Assembly: GCF_042477335.2 (NCBI RefSeq)
Contig: NC_091247.1
Location: forward strand, 43,578,501-43,642,500
From: Ovis canadensis
Taxonomy: Eukaryota; Chordata; Mammalia; Artiodactyla; Bovidae
Reading direction: 5' to 3'
Length of the DNA stretch: 64,000 nucleotides
Positions 44,507 through 55,770 of this stretch are shown piece after piece. The notes beneath the pieces were generated by a model. The model saw nothing but the letters and a program-made list of their open reading frames with translations, had not been told where the DNA came from and searched no databases. Position numbers and translations under genes: made by a program. Numbering within the stretch: the first letter of the stretch is position 1; every line of letters begins with the position of its first letter.

Positions 44507-45572
44507 ATCACACAAAATTTTAACAATGACTCTCTCTGGATGGTAGGATGATAAATAGTTTTCTTTTTGTTTTTTTTTTCTTTGTGATTTTTTTCTATTT
44601 CCCAACTGTTCAGTGGAAGCTTTGGATGCAAGGTTCAGGTCTTCCCTGCTTTTATCTTCTCCTAGTGACTTAGCAGCAGCATCAGTGGTTTCTGAGGTCT
44701 GGCCTGGTGAAGAGGTGGGCGTGTGGGGTACAAGAGCAGAACATGGAGATCCTTTCTCAACGATACTTGTATTTAAAGCCACAGCCTTTCTTTTCCACCC
44801 CCAGGCCAGCACATCATTATTTCCTCTGAATGAGGCAACCGGGCCCTTCAACCATTTCTTGAAAACAGTGCCAGCATCGTATGCCACCTTTGCAAACACA
44901 CAGGAGCCTGCACTCAGAAGGGCTTTCTGCTGCTATGCTGTCTTGATTTTATTTCTGAACCTATGTTTTGTATGTGGAATTGGGTGAGACAGTGGAGCAG
45001 AGGGCATACTCATGCATTGTATGTTTGCTGTTCCTGTTGCCACATGAGCACAGACTTCTGGTTCTCCCAAGTGTTTGTGAGCTCGGCAAGATGTAAGAGT
45101 GTTTCATCTTTGATTGAGTAAGTAGGGGCGCTGACAGCCCTGAGAGGTCATGCCTTCCATTCAAACCAGGACTTGTTCTGAAGCAAGAAAAAAGGCCATA
45201 GTATTCTAAAGACATGAACAGCCAAGGAATCTTACATCCTGAAAATGAAGACACAGAAGGAAAGGGAAATATAGGGCACTCCATAGTTCCTTTTCCTTTT
45301 AGTCCTTCCCTACTCTTCAGAAAGTTGAAAGTAGAGGGTTGGTGGAGTGAGCACATATCAAGAAGTGAAATAGAAACAACTGAATTGGTGTTGTGCAGTA
45401 GTTTCCATTATTCTGGTAAGAATGAACTACATAAGCACCTACAATCTACAAAATATGAATTAGATCTTTTTAATGATTCTGCTTATAAGTTGAATGCTCT
45501 TATACTTGCATTTAAAGTGGATATTCTACAATATAAAAATAAACAATGAAATTCAGGCTAATATTTTCAATT
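44507..45572. other. No gene assigned; open frames on both strands at 44.5-44.99 kb
   Basis: 44510-44600 looks like an old L1 3' end. Then a minus-strand frame of 132 codons (44501-44899, GTG start) and a plus-strand frame of 124 codons (44613-44987) overlap. Neither matches a family I recognise. 45000-45572 is unassigned. Confidence 0.4.
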
Positions 45573-45583
45573 TTTGTTTACTT

Positions 45584-45783
45584 TTTGTTTTGTTTAGTCA
45601 CTAAGTTGTGTCCAACTCTTTGGGACACCATAGACTATAGCCTGCCAGACTCCTCCGTCCATGGGATTTCCAAGCAAAAATACTGGAGTGGGTTGCCATT
45701 TCCTTCTCCAGGGAACCTTCCTGACCCAGGCATCAAACCCGCGTCTTCTGCATCTGCAGGCAGGTTCTTTACCACTGAGCCAC
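45584..45783 (-). mobile_element. Bov-tA SINE
   Basis: Reversed Bov-tA ending ttctttaccactgagccac. Perfect 11-bp target duplication tttgtttactt at 45573-45583 and 45784-45794. Confidence 0.94.
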
Positions 45784-45794
45784 TTTGTTTACTT

Positions 45795-46216
45795 AGAATA
45801 ACATGAAACAACAATATTTTTTTAAACATGGCAAGTTGAGCGAGATCATGGGAAAACTATTAACAGTACCTTTTGGGCCAACCCTCCCACCCACGCCTGC
45901 AAATTATAATTCCAAACCTAAAGTTTATGTTGCCTTGCAGCTCATGAAATCCCAGGCCTTTTCTCTAAAACTCTTGTCTCCGCTGTGACTTCCTAAAGTC
46001 CATTTCCAGACCTAGAAGTCAAGAGATGACTCTTCTTTCTAAATCTCTGCCTTGTAATAGCCATACCCTGAGGAAACAGGCTGGGGTAGAGACAGCATAG
46101 GAAAATCACACTGGTTAAAATCTCAGAATAGTGCCCCACCCCATATTAAAAACAAAAACAGAACACCTAGTGAGCATAAATTCCTTAAAGGCAAGGACTT
46201 TCTTCCTCTTTTGTTT
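45795..46216. other. No feature recognised
   Basis: Short unassigned interval. Confidence 0.4.
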
Positions 46217-47627
46217 CAGTTCAGTTCAGTTCAGTCGCTCAGTCATGTCTGACCCTTTGTGACCCCATGGACTGCAGCACACCAGGCTGCCCTGTCCATC
46301 ACCAACTCCCAGAGTTTACTCAAACTCATGTCCACTGAGTCAGTGATGCCATCCAACCATCTCATCCTCTGTTGTCCCCTTCTCCTCCTGCCTTCAGTCT
46401 TTCCCAGCATCAGGGTCTTTTCAAATGAGTCAGTCAGTTCTTCACATCAGGTGGCCAAAGTATTGGAGTTTCAGCTTCAACATCAGTCCTTCCAATGAAT
46501 ATTTAGGACTGATATCTTTTAGGATGGACTAGTTGGATCTCCTTGCAGTCCATGAGACTCTCAAGAGTCTTCTCCAACACCACACTTCAAAAGCATCAAT
46601 TCTTTGGTGCTCAGCTTTCTTTATAGTCCAACACTCACATCCATATATGACTACCAGAAAAACCACAGCTTTGACTAGACAGACCTTTGTTGGCAAAGTA
46701 ATGTCTCTGCTTTTTAATATGCTGTCTAGCTCGGTTATAACTTTTCTTCCAAGAAGCAAGCATTTTTTAATTTCATGGCTGCAATCACCATCTGCAGTGA
46801 TTTTGGAGCCCCCAAAAAATAAAGTCTGACACTGTTTCCACTGTTTCCCCATCTATTTGCCATGAAGTGATGGGACCAGATGCCATGATTTTAGTTTTCT
46901 GAATGTTGAGTTTTAAGCCAACTTTTTCACTCTCCTCTTCCACTTTCAATAAGAGGCTCTTTAGTTCTTTACTTTCTGCCATAACGGTGGTGTCATCTGC
47001 ATATCTGAGGTGATTGATATTTCTCCTGGCAATCTTGATTCCAGCTTGTGCTTTTTCCAGCCCAGTGTTTCTCATGATGTACTCTGCATAGAGGTTAAAT
47101 AAGCCAGGTTACAATATACAGCCTTGACGTACTCCTTTTCCTATTTGGAACCAGTCTGTTGTTCCATGTCCAGTTCTAACTTTGCTTCCTGACTGGATAC
47201 AGATTTCTCAAGAGGCAGGTCAGGTGGTCTGGTATTCCCATCTCTTTAAGAATTTTCCAGAATTTGTTGTAGTCCACACAGCCAAGGGCTTTGGCCTAGT
47301 AAATAAAGCAGAAGTAGATGTTTTTCTGGAACTTTCTTGGTTTTTCAATGATCCAACGTTGGCAATCTGATCTCTGGTTCCTCTGCCTTTTCTAAATCCA
47401 GTCTTGAACATCTGGAAGTTCACAGTTCACATATTGTTGAAGCCTGGCTTGGAGAATTTTAAGCATTACTTTACTAGCATGTGAGATGAGAGCAATTGTG
47501 TGGTAGCTTGAGCATTCTTTGGCATTGCCTTTCTTTGGGATTGGAATGAAAACTGACCTTTTCCAGTCCTGTGGCCACTGCTGAGTTTTCCAGATTTGCT
47601 GGCATATTGAGTGCAGCACTTTCACAG
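46217..47627 (-). mobile_element. BovB, 5'-truncated, long RT piece
   Basis: This is the second-longest BovB here, about 1.4 kb from the 3' tail (46217) up to the region encoding VLHSICQQIW. The minus strand keeps fragments of GFRKGRGTRDQIAN, LRYADDTTVM and C-terminal GCECWTIKKAE in different frames. Several small indels make it a pseudogene. Confidence 0.93.
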
Positions 47628-48522
47628 TAGTGCTTACCATGGAGCTTTCCTATAATAGGGACTTAATAACTGTCTTTTTCTCAATAAACATTTTCTCCCT
47701 TAAGTTTAAAACACTCTTTTTTCATCAGACCTTTCTCAAACACCTTCAAAGTCTCTCTATTGCTTTAACCTACAAATTGAAACTCCTAACCAGACATTTT
47801 AGGTTCTATAATCTGGGTTCAATCTACTTTTCCTAATTCATCTCCCAAAACTCCCTAGAACTCTGTTAGCAATAGTTGAACAAATATGGGATGATTGGAT
47901 TACACAGCTCCCAGGAGTTACAGAAGCTAGTGATGGATAAATCATTAGCTCTTTTTAGGGTTACATAATACATGTGAGCTCACATTAATGTCCCAATACC
48001 CGGACCTGGTGATGAGTCTTACAGACCCTAAATGAGAGTTGTAAGATATTTGATCTTAAAAAAGTCATTTCTGCAAGATCACATCCTAGCTTCTGCAGAA
48101 ATCAGGGACCCAAAGCTAGTCAGAGAGAAGCCTGCATGTGGTTTTTAGTCCTCCTGGAAGTGTGTGGGCTGCCGCCCTATGGAGCTCCCCACCGGGACTC
48201 TGGCAAATTCTTGGACTTTGAGGGCCATGAAATCATAGCGTAGCATTACTAAGCATCAGAATTTCATACGCTAGTAATGAGCCATTAAGGAAGGTTTAGG
48301 GCAGAGACAAGCTTTTAAGGCAGTATAACCCAAGCAGCGGCTGTTCTCAGTGTACCTTTGTGGGAATCAATTGTGTTTCCCACATGTCTGCGTCGGGGAG
48401 ATTCTTAACCTGATGGGGCTGGGAGAAACTTCAAGAGCCATCACATCCATTCCCCCATCTTTAAGATTGGAAAACCCTTAAATCTTTTTGAAAAATTACC
48501 AATCTATCTCCAAACTTAGGGG
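47628..48522. other. Unassigned; old-repeat trace at 47730-47880
   Basis: The tract with tacaaattgaaactcctaacc and ttcatctcccaaaactccct resembles an ancient L2/L3-type repeat. Nothing else recognised. Confidence 0.4.
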
Positions 48523-48528
48523 GTAAGG

Positions 48529-49858
48529 TGCCGGGGTCCAGCCCGGTGGATCCAGGGTAATTCGAAGCAAGGAGGGCATGATGAGGAAAAACTTATTTAT
48601 TTAGAAATATAAAAGAGAGATTAGGAAAGAATAGTGTAGTAGGAAAATTTAGTGGAGAAAAGAGGCTGAATAACTTGGTTTACAGGGAAAGCCAATAAAA
48701 CTTCAGGACAAGAAGTTTGCACCATCTACGTTAGGCCACCGGCGTTCGTTTGAATAGCGGAGGGTGCCCCGCCTTGGGCTCCCTCTCTCACCGAACTTAA
48801 AAGCCAGGGCAAGTAAGTAGATGTGGCGAGCTTCCCCGCTCCAGATGGGAATTCAGCCTGAAAAAGAGAGGGAGGGAGAGGAAGAAAGAAAGAGAGAGAG
48901 ACACAGGGGGAGCCAGATTTCCAAGAAACTAGTTTGAGAGACTAGTCCGAGAAACTGGTCCATCCTTTATTGTTCAGAAGGCTTTTTATACTTTTTGATT
49001 GTACATAGAGATCAATGGGTAATACAAAATTATGCAGTGTCAGCAGCCCTGACTCTTATTGAGACCAGGCTTTTTCTCTGCATACTTAGTTGTATACACA
49101 AGTCTTAGGTGATTTACATCATCTTCTGGTCAGAAGGCCAATTAACATTTTACGGCCCTTTTCTGATAAGAGTTTGTCAACCAGAAGACTTATTTTTCTT
49201 AAAAGTGTTGTTCTTCCCAAAGTCTGGTGCCACTCTCGGAAAGCACTAAATAAAGTTACATTCTTACATAGCAAGGATACAACAATTTATAACAAGTGAA
49301 AGGAGTACAGTGATTTATAACAAAGAGAAAAGTAATTAACTCAAAAGTCTAGTGTTGCTAACATCAAAAACTACTATATTCCTATTTCTGCATCCCGTTT
49401 ACATTGATTAATATCCTCCCAGGTGCCTAAAAGATAAAGGATATGGAGGCCTGACGGCAAACATTAACTCAACAAACTCTTCACCAAACTAATTCTTAAC
49501 TCTAAAAGGCCCTATATCTTTAAGATGTTTTGAGCTTCGTGCCTCTCACAGTTGGGGGCTGTAAACAATCCGCAAGTTGTAAAGCAGACCGGTCAGATAA
49601 GTTAGAAAGCCATCAAAGGGGTTTCAAGCCGAGACATTCTTTTTATATGCAGGAGACTGTTAACTGGAGCTCTGAATTAACCCTTTCCAGAGAAAAGGTG
49701 GTAATGTCAGAAGAGTGTAGTATAGCAGACAGTGAACAGATTTTGGTTTCGGGGTAGATGCTCAGACAGAGGACCCCTTGAGACCTGGCTCACCTTGCCC
49801 ATCAGGCCTCTCCGCATGACCTTGCCATGGGTGGGATCTCCCGTGCTGGCTCCCAGCA
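48529..49858 (-). mobile_element. Solo LTR of a class II (betaretrovirus-like) endogenous retrovirus
   Basis: The plus strand runs tgccggggtcc to ggctcccagca, so the element has TG...CA ends, 1,330 bp apart, flanked by the perfect 6-bp duplication gtaagg (48523-48528 and 49859-49864). On the minus strand a TATAAAAAG box (48981-48989) is followed after 9 bases by AATAAA (48965-48970). This compact arrangement implies a very short R region, as in MMTV-type viruses, and the length and 6-bp duplication also fit class II. There is no gag, pol or env. Recombination between two LTRs would explain the solo state. Confidence 0.88.
48981..48990 (-). promoter_or_regulatory. LTR TATA box (minus strand)
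   Basis: Plus-strand gctttttata is TATAAAAAGC on the minus strand. It could drive minus-strand transcription toward 48.5 kb and the BovB beyond. Activity is unknown. Confidence 0.6.
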
Positions 49859-50352
49859 GTAAGGGGGAAGGACCTGCATGAAAACCTGCAACAACCTCAT
49901 GTGAAAACTAGCAGGAAATATTTGAGTTAAAAGTGAATCACAACAGCACCTTCTTATCCTTTCTTCAAAGTGCCCCAGCTAAGAGCAGAAATGAAAAACA
50001 CTGATGTACCCTTTAGTGACAGACATCCGAAGGCCTGGGGCTTACACTCTTTTCTTGTTTCTTATCCTTTTTCAGTATAAAACATTTTAAAGATTTATGC
50101 ACGTTGTAAGACATACATTTAGTGCACTACTTTTAGCAGCTGCATGTTATTCCATAGTATCTGCTACATTTTATTTCCTCTCTGTATTGTACAGTGATAC
50201 ATACTAAGCTTGCCAACAACATGCTGCTACTTCAAGTGCTGCTATGATGACTATTCTCAGTTGTCCCCTTTTACGGACATGTTTCAGGATTTTCTTAAAG
50301 GTATATATTCCCAGGAGTGAAACTGCTGGGCCATTAGGAAAACATATGCTAC

Positions 50353-50545
50353 TTTTTCTTTTCTTTTGATGTGGACCATTTTCAAAGTCTTTATTGAATT
50401 TGTTACAATATTGCTTCTGTTTTATGCTTTGGTGTTTTGGACAGGGAGGCATGTGGGATCTTACCTCCCCAACTATGGATCGAACCAGCAGACCCTGCAA
50501 TGGAAGGCAAAGTCTTAACCACCAGACCACCAGAGAAGTCCCCAC
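50353..50545 (-). mobile_element. CHR SINE in old L1
   Basis: Reversed CHR with its long tail-side unit (tcaaagtctttattgaattt) and ccagaccaccagagaagtcc end. Target duplication atgctac at 50346-50352 and 50546-50552. Confidence 0.88.
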
Positions 50546-50619
50546 ATGCTACATTTTATTACCTATTTCCAGATAACTCCAAAATGACTATACCAGCGAC
50601 TTAACACCCAATAGCAATG

Positions 50620-50730
50620 GCAACCCACTCCAGTGCTCTTGCCTGGGGAATTCCAGGGACGGGGGAGCCTGGCGGGCTGCTGTCTATGGGGTCGCACAGA
50701 GTTGGACACTGACTGAAGCAACTTAGCAGC
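50620..50730 (+). mobile_element. BOV-A2 half element in old L1
   Basis: Single second monomer with a short cag tail. Target duplication agcaatg at 50613-50619 and 50731-50737. Confidence 0.85.
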
Positions 50731-50924
50731 AGCAATGCATGAGGATTCCTGATTCCCCCTATCCTAGCCAACACTTGGTGGTTACCCAACTCACATTTTT
50801 GCCTATTCAATTGATGTAAAGAAGTGTCTTGTTTTAATATGCTTTTATCTGATTATAAGTGGAATTGTATATCTCTTCATCTACTTCTTTAAACTGAAAT
50901 ATAGATGGTAAACTGGCAAAAAAT

Positions 50925-51089
50925 TGGCAAAAAGAAAAGAGGGCAGCAGAGGATGAGATGGTTGGATAGTATCACCGATTCAATGGACGTAAACTTGGGC
51001 AAACTCTGGGAGATAGTGAGGGCCTGGCCTGCTGCAGTCCATGGGGTCACAAAGAACTGGTCATGATTTTGCGACTGAACAACAACAAT
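50925..51089 (+). mobile_element. BovB 3'-end fragment in old L1
   Basis: gaggatgagatggttggata to ttgcgactgaacaacaacaa, with an (aac)n tail, like the fragment at 1870-2226. Confidence 0.85.
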
Positions 51090-51583
51090 AGTTGGTATAC
51101 AATATTATATAAGTTACTGGTATACAGTATCACGATTTACAATTTTTAAAGGTTATATTCTGTTTATAGTTATTATATTTGCTATAGTACCCAAGTTGTA
51201 CAATATATCTATTCATCTAGTTGTCAGTCTCTCAAGCTTCCTTTCTGTAAATTTGCCTGTTCATATCCTTTGGCTATTTGTCTATTGTGTTTCCTGTTTT
51301 TTTTTTTTTTCTCTCAATGATTTGCAGGAATTCCTAGCATATTGTAGACATTAATCACTTCTTGGTTTGGAAACACCCCTCAATCTATCAACTTTCTCTT
51401 GTCTTATGATGTTCTTTGTTGACCAGAAAAGTAACCTTGATATAGTCAAGTTCATCAATCTTTTGGTTTTATAGTTTATGCTTTCAGAGTCTTTGAAGAA
51501 ATCTTTTCTTATCCTAAGATTCCAAAGCAATTCTTCTGCTTTTAATTTCTATTAGCTTTACAGTTTTCCCTTTCATTTTTAGG

Positions 51584-52241
51584 CAACGTTCAGAAAACTA
51601 AGATCATGGCATCTGGTCCCATCATTTCATGGGAAATAGATGGGGAAACAGTAGAAACAGTGTCAGATTTTATTTTTGAGGGGCTCCCAAATCACGGCAG
51701 ATGGTGATTGCAGCCATGGAATTAAAAGACGCTTACTCCTTGGAAGGAAAGTTATGACCAACCTAGATAGCATATTGAAAAGCAGAGACATTACTTTGCC
51801 AACAAAGGTCCGTCTAGTCAAGGCTATGGTTTTTCCAGTGGTCATGTATGGATGTGAGAGTTGGACTGTGAAGAAGGCTGAGCACCGAAGAACTGATGCT
51901 TTTGAACTGTAGTGCTGGAGAAGATTCTTGAGAGTCCCTTGGACTGCAAGGAGATCCAACCAGTCCATCCTAAAGGAGATCAGTCCTGGGTGTTCATTGG
52001 AAGGACTGATGCTAAAGCTGAAACTCCAATACTTTGGCCACCTCATGCAAAGAGTTGACTCATTGGAAAAGACTCGGATGCTCGGAGGGATTGAGGGCAG
52101 GAGGGATGTCTGGATGGCATCACTGACTCGATGGACATGAGTTTGAGTAAACTCTGGAAGTTGGTGATGGACAGAGAGGCCTGGTGTGCTGCGATTCATG
52201 GGATCGCAAAGAATAAGACACGACTGAGTGACTGAACTGAA
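51584..52241 (+). mobile_element. BovB 3' third in old L1
   Basis: It starts at the NIQKTKIMASGP coding point and runs to the actgaactgaa tail. Reads [28 protein letters not shown] and, after a stop near 51909, [15 protein letters not shown] small deletion near 52100 removes the RRGRQRMRW block. L1 sequence resumes after the tail. Confidence 0.92.
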
Positions 52242-52349
52242 TTCATTGAAATTTTACCTTTGCAAATGGTATGAGATGTGGATGCAACTTTATTTTTCTT
52301 TATGGTGAACCAATTTTTCCAACATTATCTATGAAACAAAACTTCTTGT

Positions 52350-52790
52350 TAGGTTGGACTATTATTCCCAACCCTTCACATCCTCCGTTATAGAATTATA
52401 TACCCATGCTCTTTGCCATGTGGTTTTGCAGCACCTTCCACTATCTTGGTGGACTTGGCCATGTGACTTATTTGGCCAATGGAATATTAGGAGATGTGAT
52501 GGCAGCAGAAGTGTTAAATGTGTTTGAGTGATTTGACTTCACCTCTTGAGCTCTTGTCATTGCCAGAAAGAGACATGTGATAAAGACCTGAATTTAACCT
52601 GTGTCCTGGAGCAAAGCCCAGCTGAGTCCAACCAAGTCTTAACCAGATGGGATCAGCAGAGTCTCAGTTCACATACAGATCTGTGAAAGAGAAAAAACAA
52701 TGGCTTTAATAAGCCACTGATATTTCAGGGTTATTTGTTATATGGTATTATTATTGTAGTGATAGTTGACTATCTCTACATGATTTCCTC
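52350..52790. mobile_element. Old interspersed repeat (LTR-like), family uncertain
   Basis: gccatgtgacttatttggcc, atggaatattagg, and the terminal taataagccactgatatttc phrase are typical of a mammal-wide repeat. I cannot name the family with confidence. It interrupts the L1. Confidence 0.45.
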
Positions 52791-53089
52791 ATAGATTTGT
52801 GAGGTTACCATTATCACATACCAAGTTCACATAGGTAAATGGGTTGTTTCTGAGTTGTGTATTCTGGTTCTCTGTTTTACATGTCTGCTACTATGACTTA
52901 TAATATGTCTTATTATCTGGAAAGGTAAATTTCCCCTCTCTGATTTTTATTTTTAAAAATGACCAGATTATAATGGAATTTAATCTTCCATATGTATTTG
53001 AGAATGTCTAAATTCTTCAAACCCTGTTACAAGTTTGAATGGTTTGCACTGAGTTTATGAATACATTTAGAGATCATTAAAATCTCAGT

Positions 53090-53347
53090 GGGCTTCCTCA
53101 GTGGCTCAGCGGTTAAAGAATCTGCCTGCAATGACTTAGCAGTAGCAGCAGTGCAGGAGATGCAGCAGGAGCCACAGGTTTGATCCCTGGGTCAAGAAGA
53201 TAGATGCCCTGAGGAAAGAAATGGCAACCCACTCCAGTGTCCTTGCCTGGGAAATCCCATGGACAGAGGAGCCTGGCAGGCTACAGTCCATGGGGTCGCA
53301 GAGTCAGACACAACTTAGTGACTAAACACACACACATACACACACAA
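53090..53347 (+). mobile_element. Bov-tA SINE carrying a BOV-A2-tail-like patch
   Basis: Forward head gggcttcctcagtggctcag and normal body, but between ctgcaatg and caggagatgc it has an extra 20 bp (53134-53153) that matches the BOV-A2 3' end (acttagcag with cag repeats). It ends in an AC-repeat tail. Confidence 0.9.
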
Positions 53348-53442
53348 TTATCTTAGTAACGTTACTTCATCCTATCCACAAACATTATACACACCCCTAT
53401 TTAGGTCTTCTTTGAAGTCTTTAAATAGCATTAACGTTTTTT

Positions 53443-53574
53443 CTTTAGTCTGTTTTTTTGGGGGGCTGCACCACGCAGTGTGCAGAATCTTAGTTTCCCA
53501 ACCAGGGATCGAATCTGCATCCCCTGCAGTGGAAGGGCAGAGTTGTGACCACTGGACTGCCAGGGAAGTCCAGT
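53443..53574 (-). mobile_element. CHR SINE in old L1
   Basis: Reversed CHR (ccaaccagggatcgaatctg to actggactgccagggaagtc). Target duplication attaacRtttttt at 53430-53442 and 53575-53587, with one mismatch. Confidence 0.88.
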
Positions 53575-53749
53575 ATTAACATTTTTTTTTTCATGAAAGT
53601 TTTGTGCATTTTTCTTAGGTTAATCCCCGAAGACTTTTAGAGTTTTCTTGCTATTGTAAATAGTATCTTATTTTTAGTTTTTTAGTACTAGTATGTAAGT
53701 ATACTTCTGGTTTTCACGAAATGATTTTGAATTTGTGAATGTTGCTGTA

Positions 53750-54170
53750 TCACGTAGGATTAGGTTTAGCTGTCTGCAACAACATACATGCATACACACA
53801 CAAATACAATCTAAAATAAGAGTGGCACGAATAAGATGGAGGTGTGTTCAAGAAGTTCCAGAAGTCTGGAGGTAGCTGCTTTAGGGTTGGTGCTGGTACA
53901 GAAGGTGCCTTCTTTCTTGTTCCTCTGTGTGTGGTTTCCATATCCAACCTCAGCTCATGGTCTAAGATGACTGCTGAAGCTCCAGCTACTGTATCTTCAT
54001 TTCAGATGGCAGGAAAGAGGATGAAGCATACTCCCTCCCTTTAGGAATGTGTACACCAGATCTGCTTTTAACCCATTACCTAGAACGTGGCAACACTGAG
54101 CTACAAAGGAGGCTAGTAAACATTGTCTTTATTCTGGTTGGCCATGTGCCCCATAAAAAAGTAGTTCTGT
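53750..54170. other. Unassigned segment within the old L1 region
   Basis: ggattaggtttagctgtctg at the left resembles the start of an old mammalian repeat that I cannot name. It separates two L1 pieces. No gene seen. Confidence 0.35.
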
Positions 54171-55050
54171 GGAAGAAAGAGAAAAAAAATTGCCTCTCTG
54201 TTATTTTGTCATATTATTTCTAATAGCTTATTGTTTCTATTAGATGTTTTATGTGGTTGATCATATTATTGCAAAAATCCCAATTGTATCCCTTTTCTTC
54301 TGATTCTTCCATTTAATTTCTTCATCCTTTTATTACAAATCTTATTTTGTCAGCCAGGACTTTCAATATCATTTGAGCAGCTGTGGCAAACTTGTCTTGA
54401 TCCCACACTTAAATGGAATGTATTAAAGTTAATCCATTAATAATATTTTGCAGTACATTTTTGGTCCTTCATAAAGTTAAGTACATTTCTTCCTATTCCT
54501 AATTTTTCTGAAAGTTTCTATTATTAATAAAGGATGTACATTCTCCAATGCTTTCTCTCTTAGCCTTCTTGAGGTAAATATTTGGATAGGTTTTCTGATG
54601 TTAAATCACATTTGAATTTCTGAAATAAGCCCTTCTTGATTTATTACATTTTTATGATAAACGGCTAGATAGGTAGCTAGACAGGTATATTCTAAAGAGA
54701 GAGAAATGAGTCTCAAGGTTTCTTCTGGTTTTTCTGGAGTAAGAATGTTGGATTCAGTTAGCTAATATTCAGAATTTTTTGCATATATGTTCATAAGCAA
54801 ATGGGCCTATTCTTGTTCTTTTTCATACTTAGAATCTAATTCTAATTTTTCGTTTTTACTGCCTCTGCCTCTTCTTGCTGATTATGACTTTTTAATTCAT
54901 ATATTTTGTAATTTGGATTGGGAGCTAATGTTCATTTGGGCTCTATCTGTAGGATTGCTAATGAAACTCGGGTTGAAACCTCCATCTTCAACAAAGGATG
55001 TACTTTTGCTTCCTAGTCCATGTGAGTTGTATTTAAGCTCTTTGAGATAA

Positions 55051-55401
55051 CAAAAATCTCATATAGCACTTTTTATTTTTTTTGGTAACCATAACAATTC
55101 TTAGTACATCATTAGTCTCACTCCACTGTTTAGAAAATGATAGTAACAAATCATTTGTACATTGAAATTTGCATTTTGAAACGTGACTCCCCCATATAAA
55201 AAATTCTTTTTATATACTTTGAAATCATAAACTAGTAAGTTTCACACATACTGAGATTTATACATAATATCAATTACAGTGTTGTTTTTAAGCTTATACA
55301 TCTATTTGACTTAGTATACATTTTAAATGGTATAGTTATAAAGTATACCTCTGATATTTATGAAAGGCAAATTGCCAATTCACCCTTTTTTTTTTTTTTA
55401 G
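55051..55401. other. AT-rich unique sequence, possible intron end
   Basis: No repeat recognised. It ends in a 17-base pyrimidine tract and AG at 55400-55401. Confidence 0.4.
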
Positions 55402-55453
55402 GGATTACCCTGCTGGTGTATTATACAATCCTGTGCACAAGAAATATAGAAAG
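55402..55453 (+). other. Candidate 52-bp exon
   Basis: Preceded by a long T tract and TTTAG, and followed by AAG/GTAAGT, close to the ideal donor. Two of three frames are open. One gives DYPAGVLYNPVHKKYRK; the other gives a hydrophobic stretch. I do not recognise either. It lies 2 kb before CpG island 2 on the same strand. It could be an exon of an upstream-initiated transcript or a chance match. Confidence 0.4.
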
Positions 55454-55654
55454 GTAAGTGATCACAAAAATGAGAGAAAAAAATGTGAGAAATATATATA
55501 AAATATATGTGGAAAAAAGGAAAGAGATATGTGTGAGAAAGAAAAAAGGAAGGAATGAATAAGTAACAGTTCTTAAATTTTCAAAAGAAAGGAATGAAAA
55601 GGGGGTTTCAAATGAAACATTTGACTTTTTAATATTTATTCATGTCATGGGCAT

Positions 55655-55770
55655 ATTTGCTAAAAATGCAGAAGCCCAGGACCAGCCTACAGAGATGATG
55701 ATTCAGTAGGTCTGAGAGCAAACTCAGGAATCTAGGTGGGCCTAAGACAACCATTTAAGAAATACTGGAA
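55655..55770. mobile_element. MER20-like hAT element
   Basis: aaaaatgcagaagcccagga, gatgattcagtaggtctgag and ccatttaagaaatactg follow the MER20-type pattern. Confidence 0.6.

Larger units (their letters stand above)
50030..55050 (-). mobile_element. Old L1, reversed, heavily interrupted
   Basis: Pieces of reversed L1 in consecutive order: 3' part near 50130-50350 and 50740-50830, ORF2 near 51380-51580, continuing directly after a BovB at 52242-52345 (gatgtggatgcaactttatt), then 52795-53088 (gttgtttctgagttgtgtat), 53350-53442 (atttaggtcttctttgaagt), 53588-53720, and 54200-55050. At least six younger elements sit between pieces. Boundaries and continuity are approximate. Confidence 0.7.
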
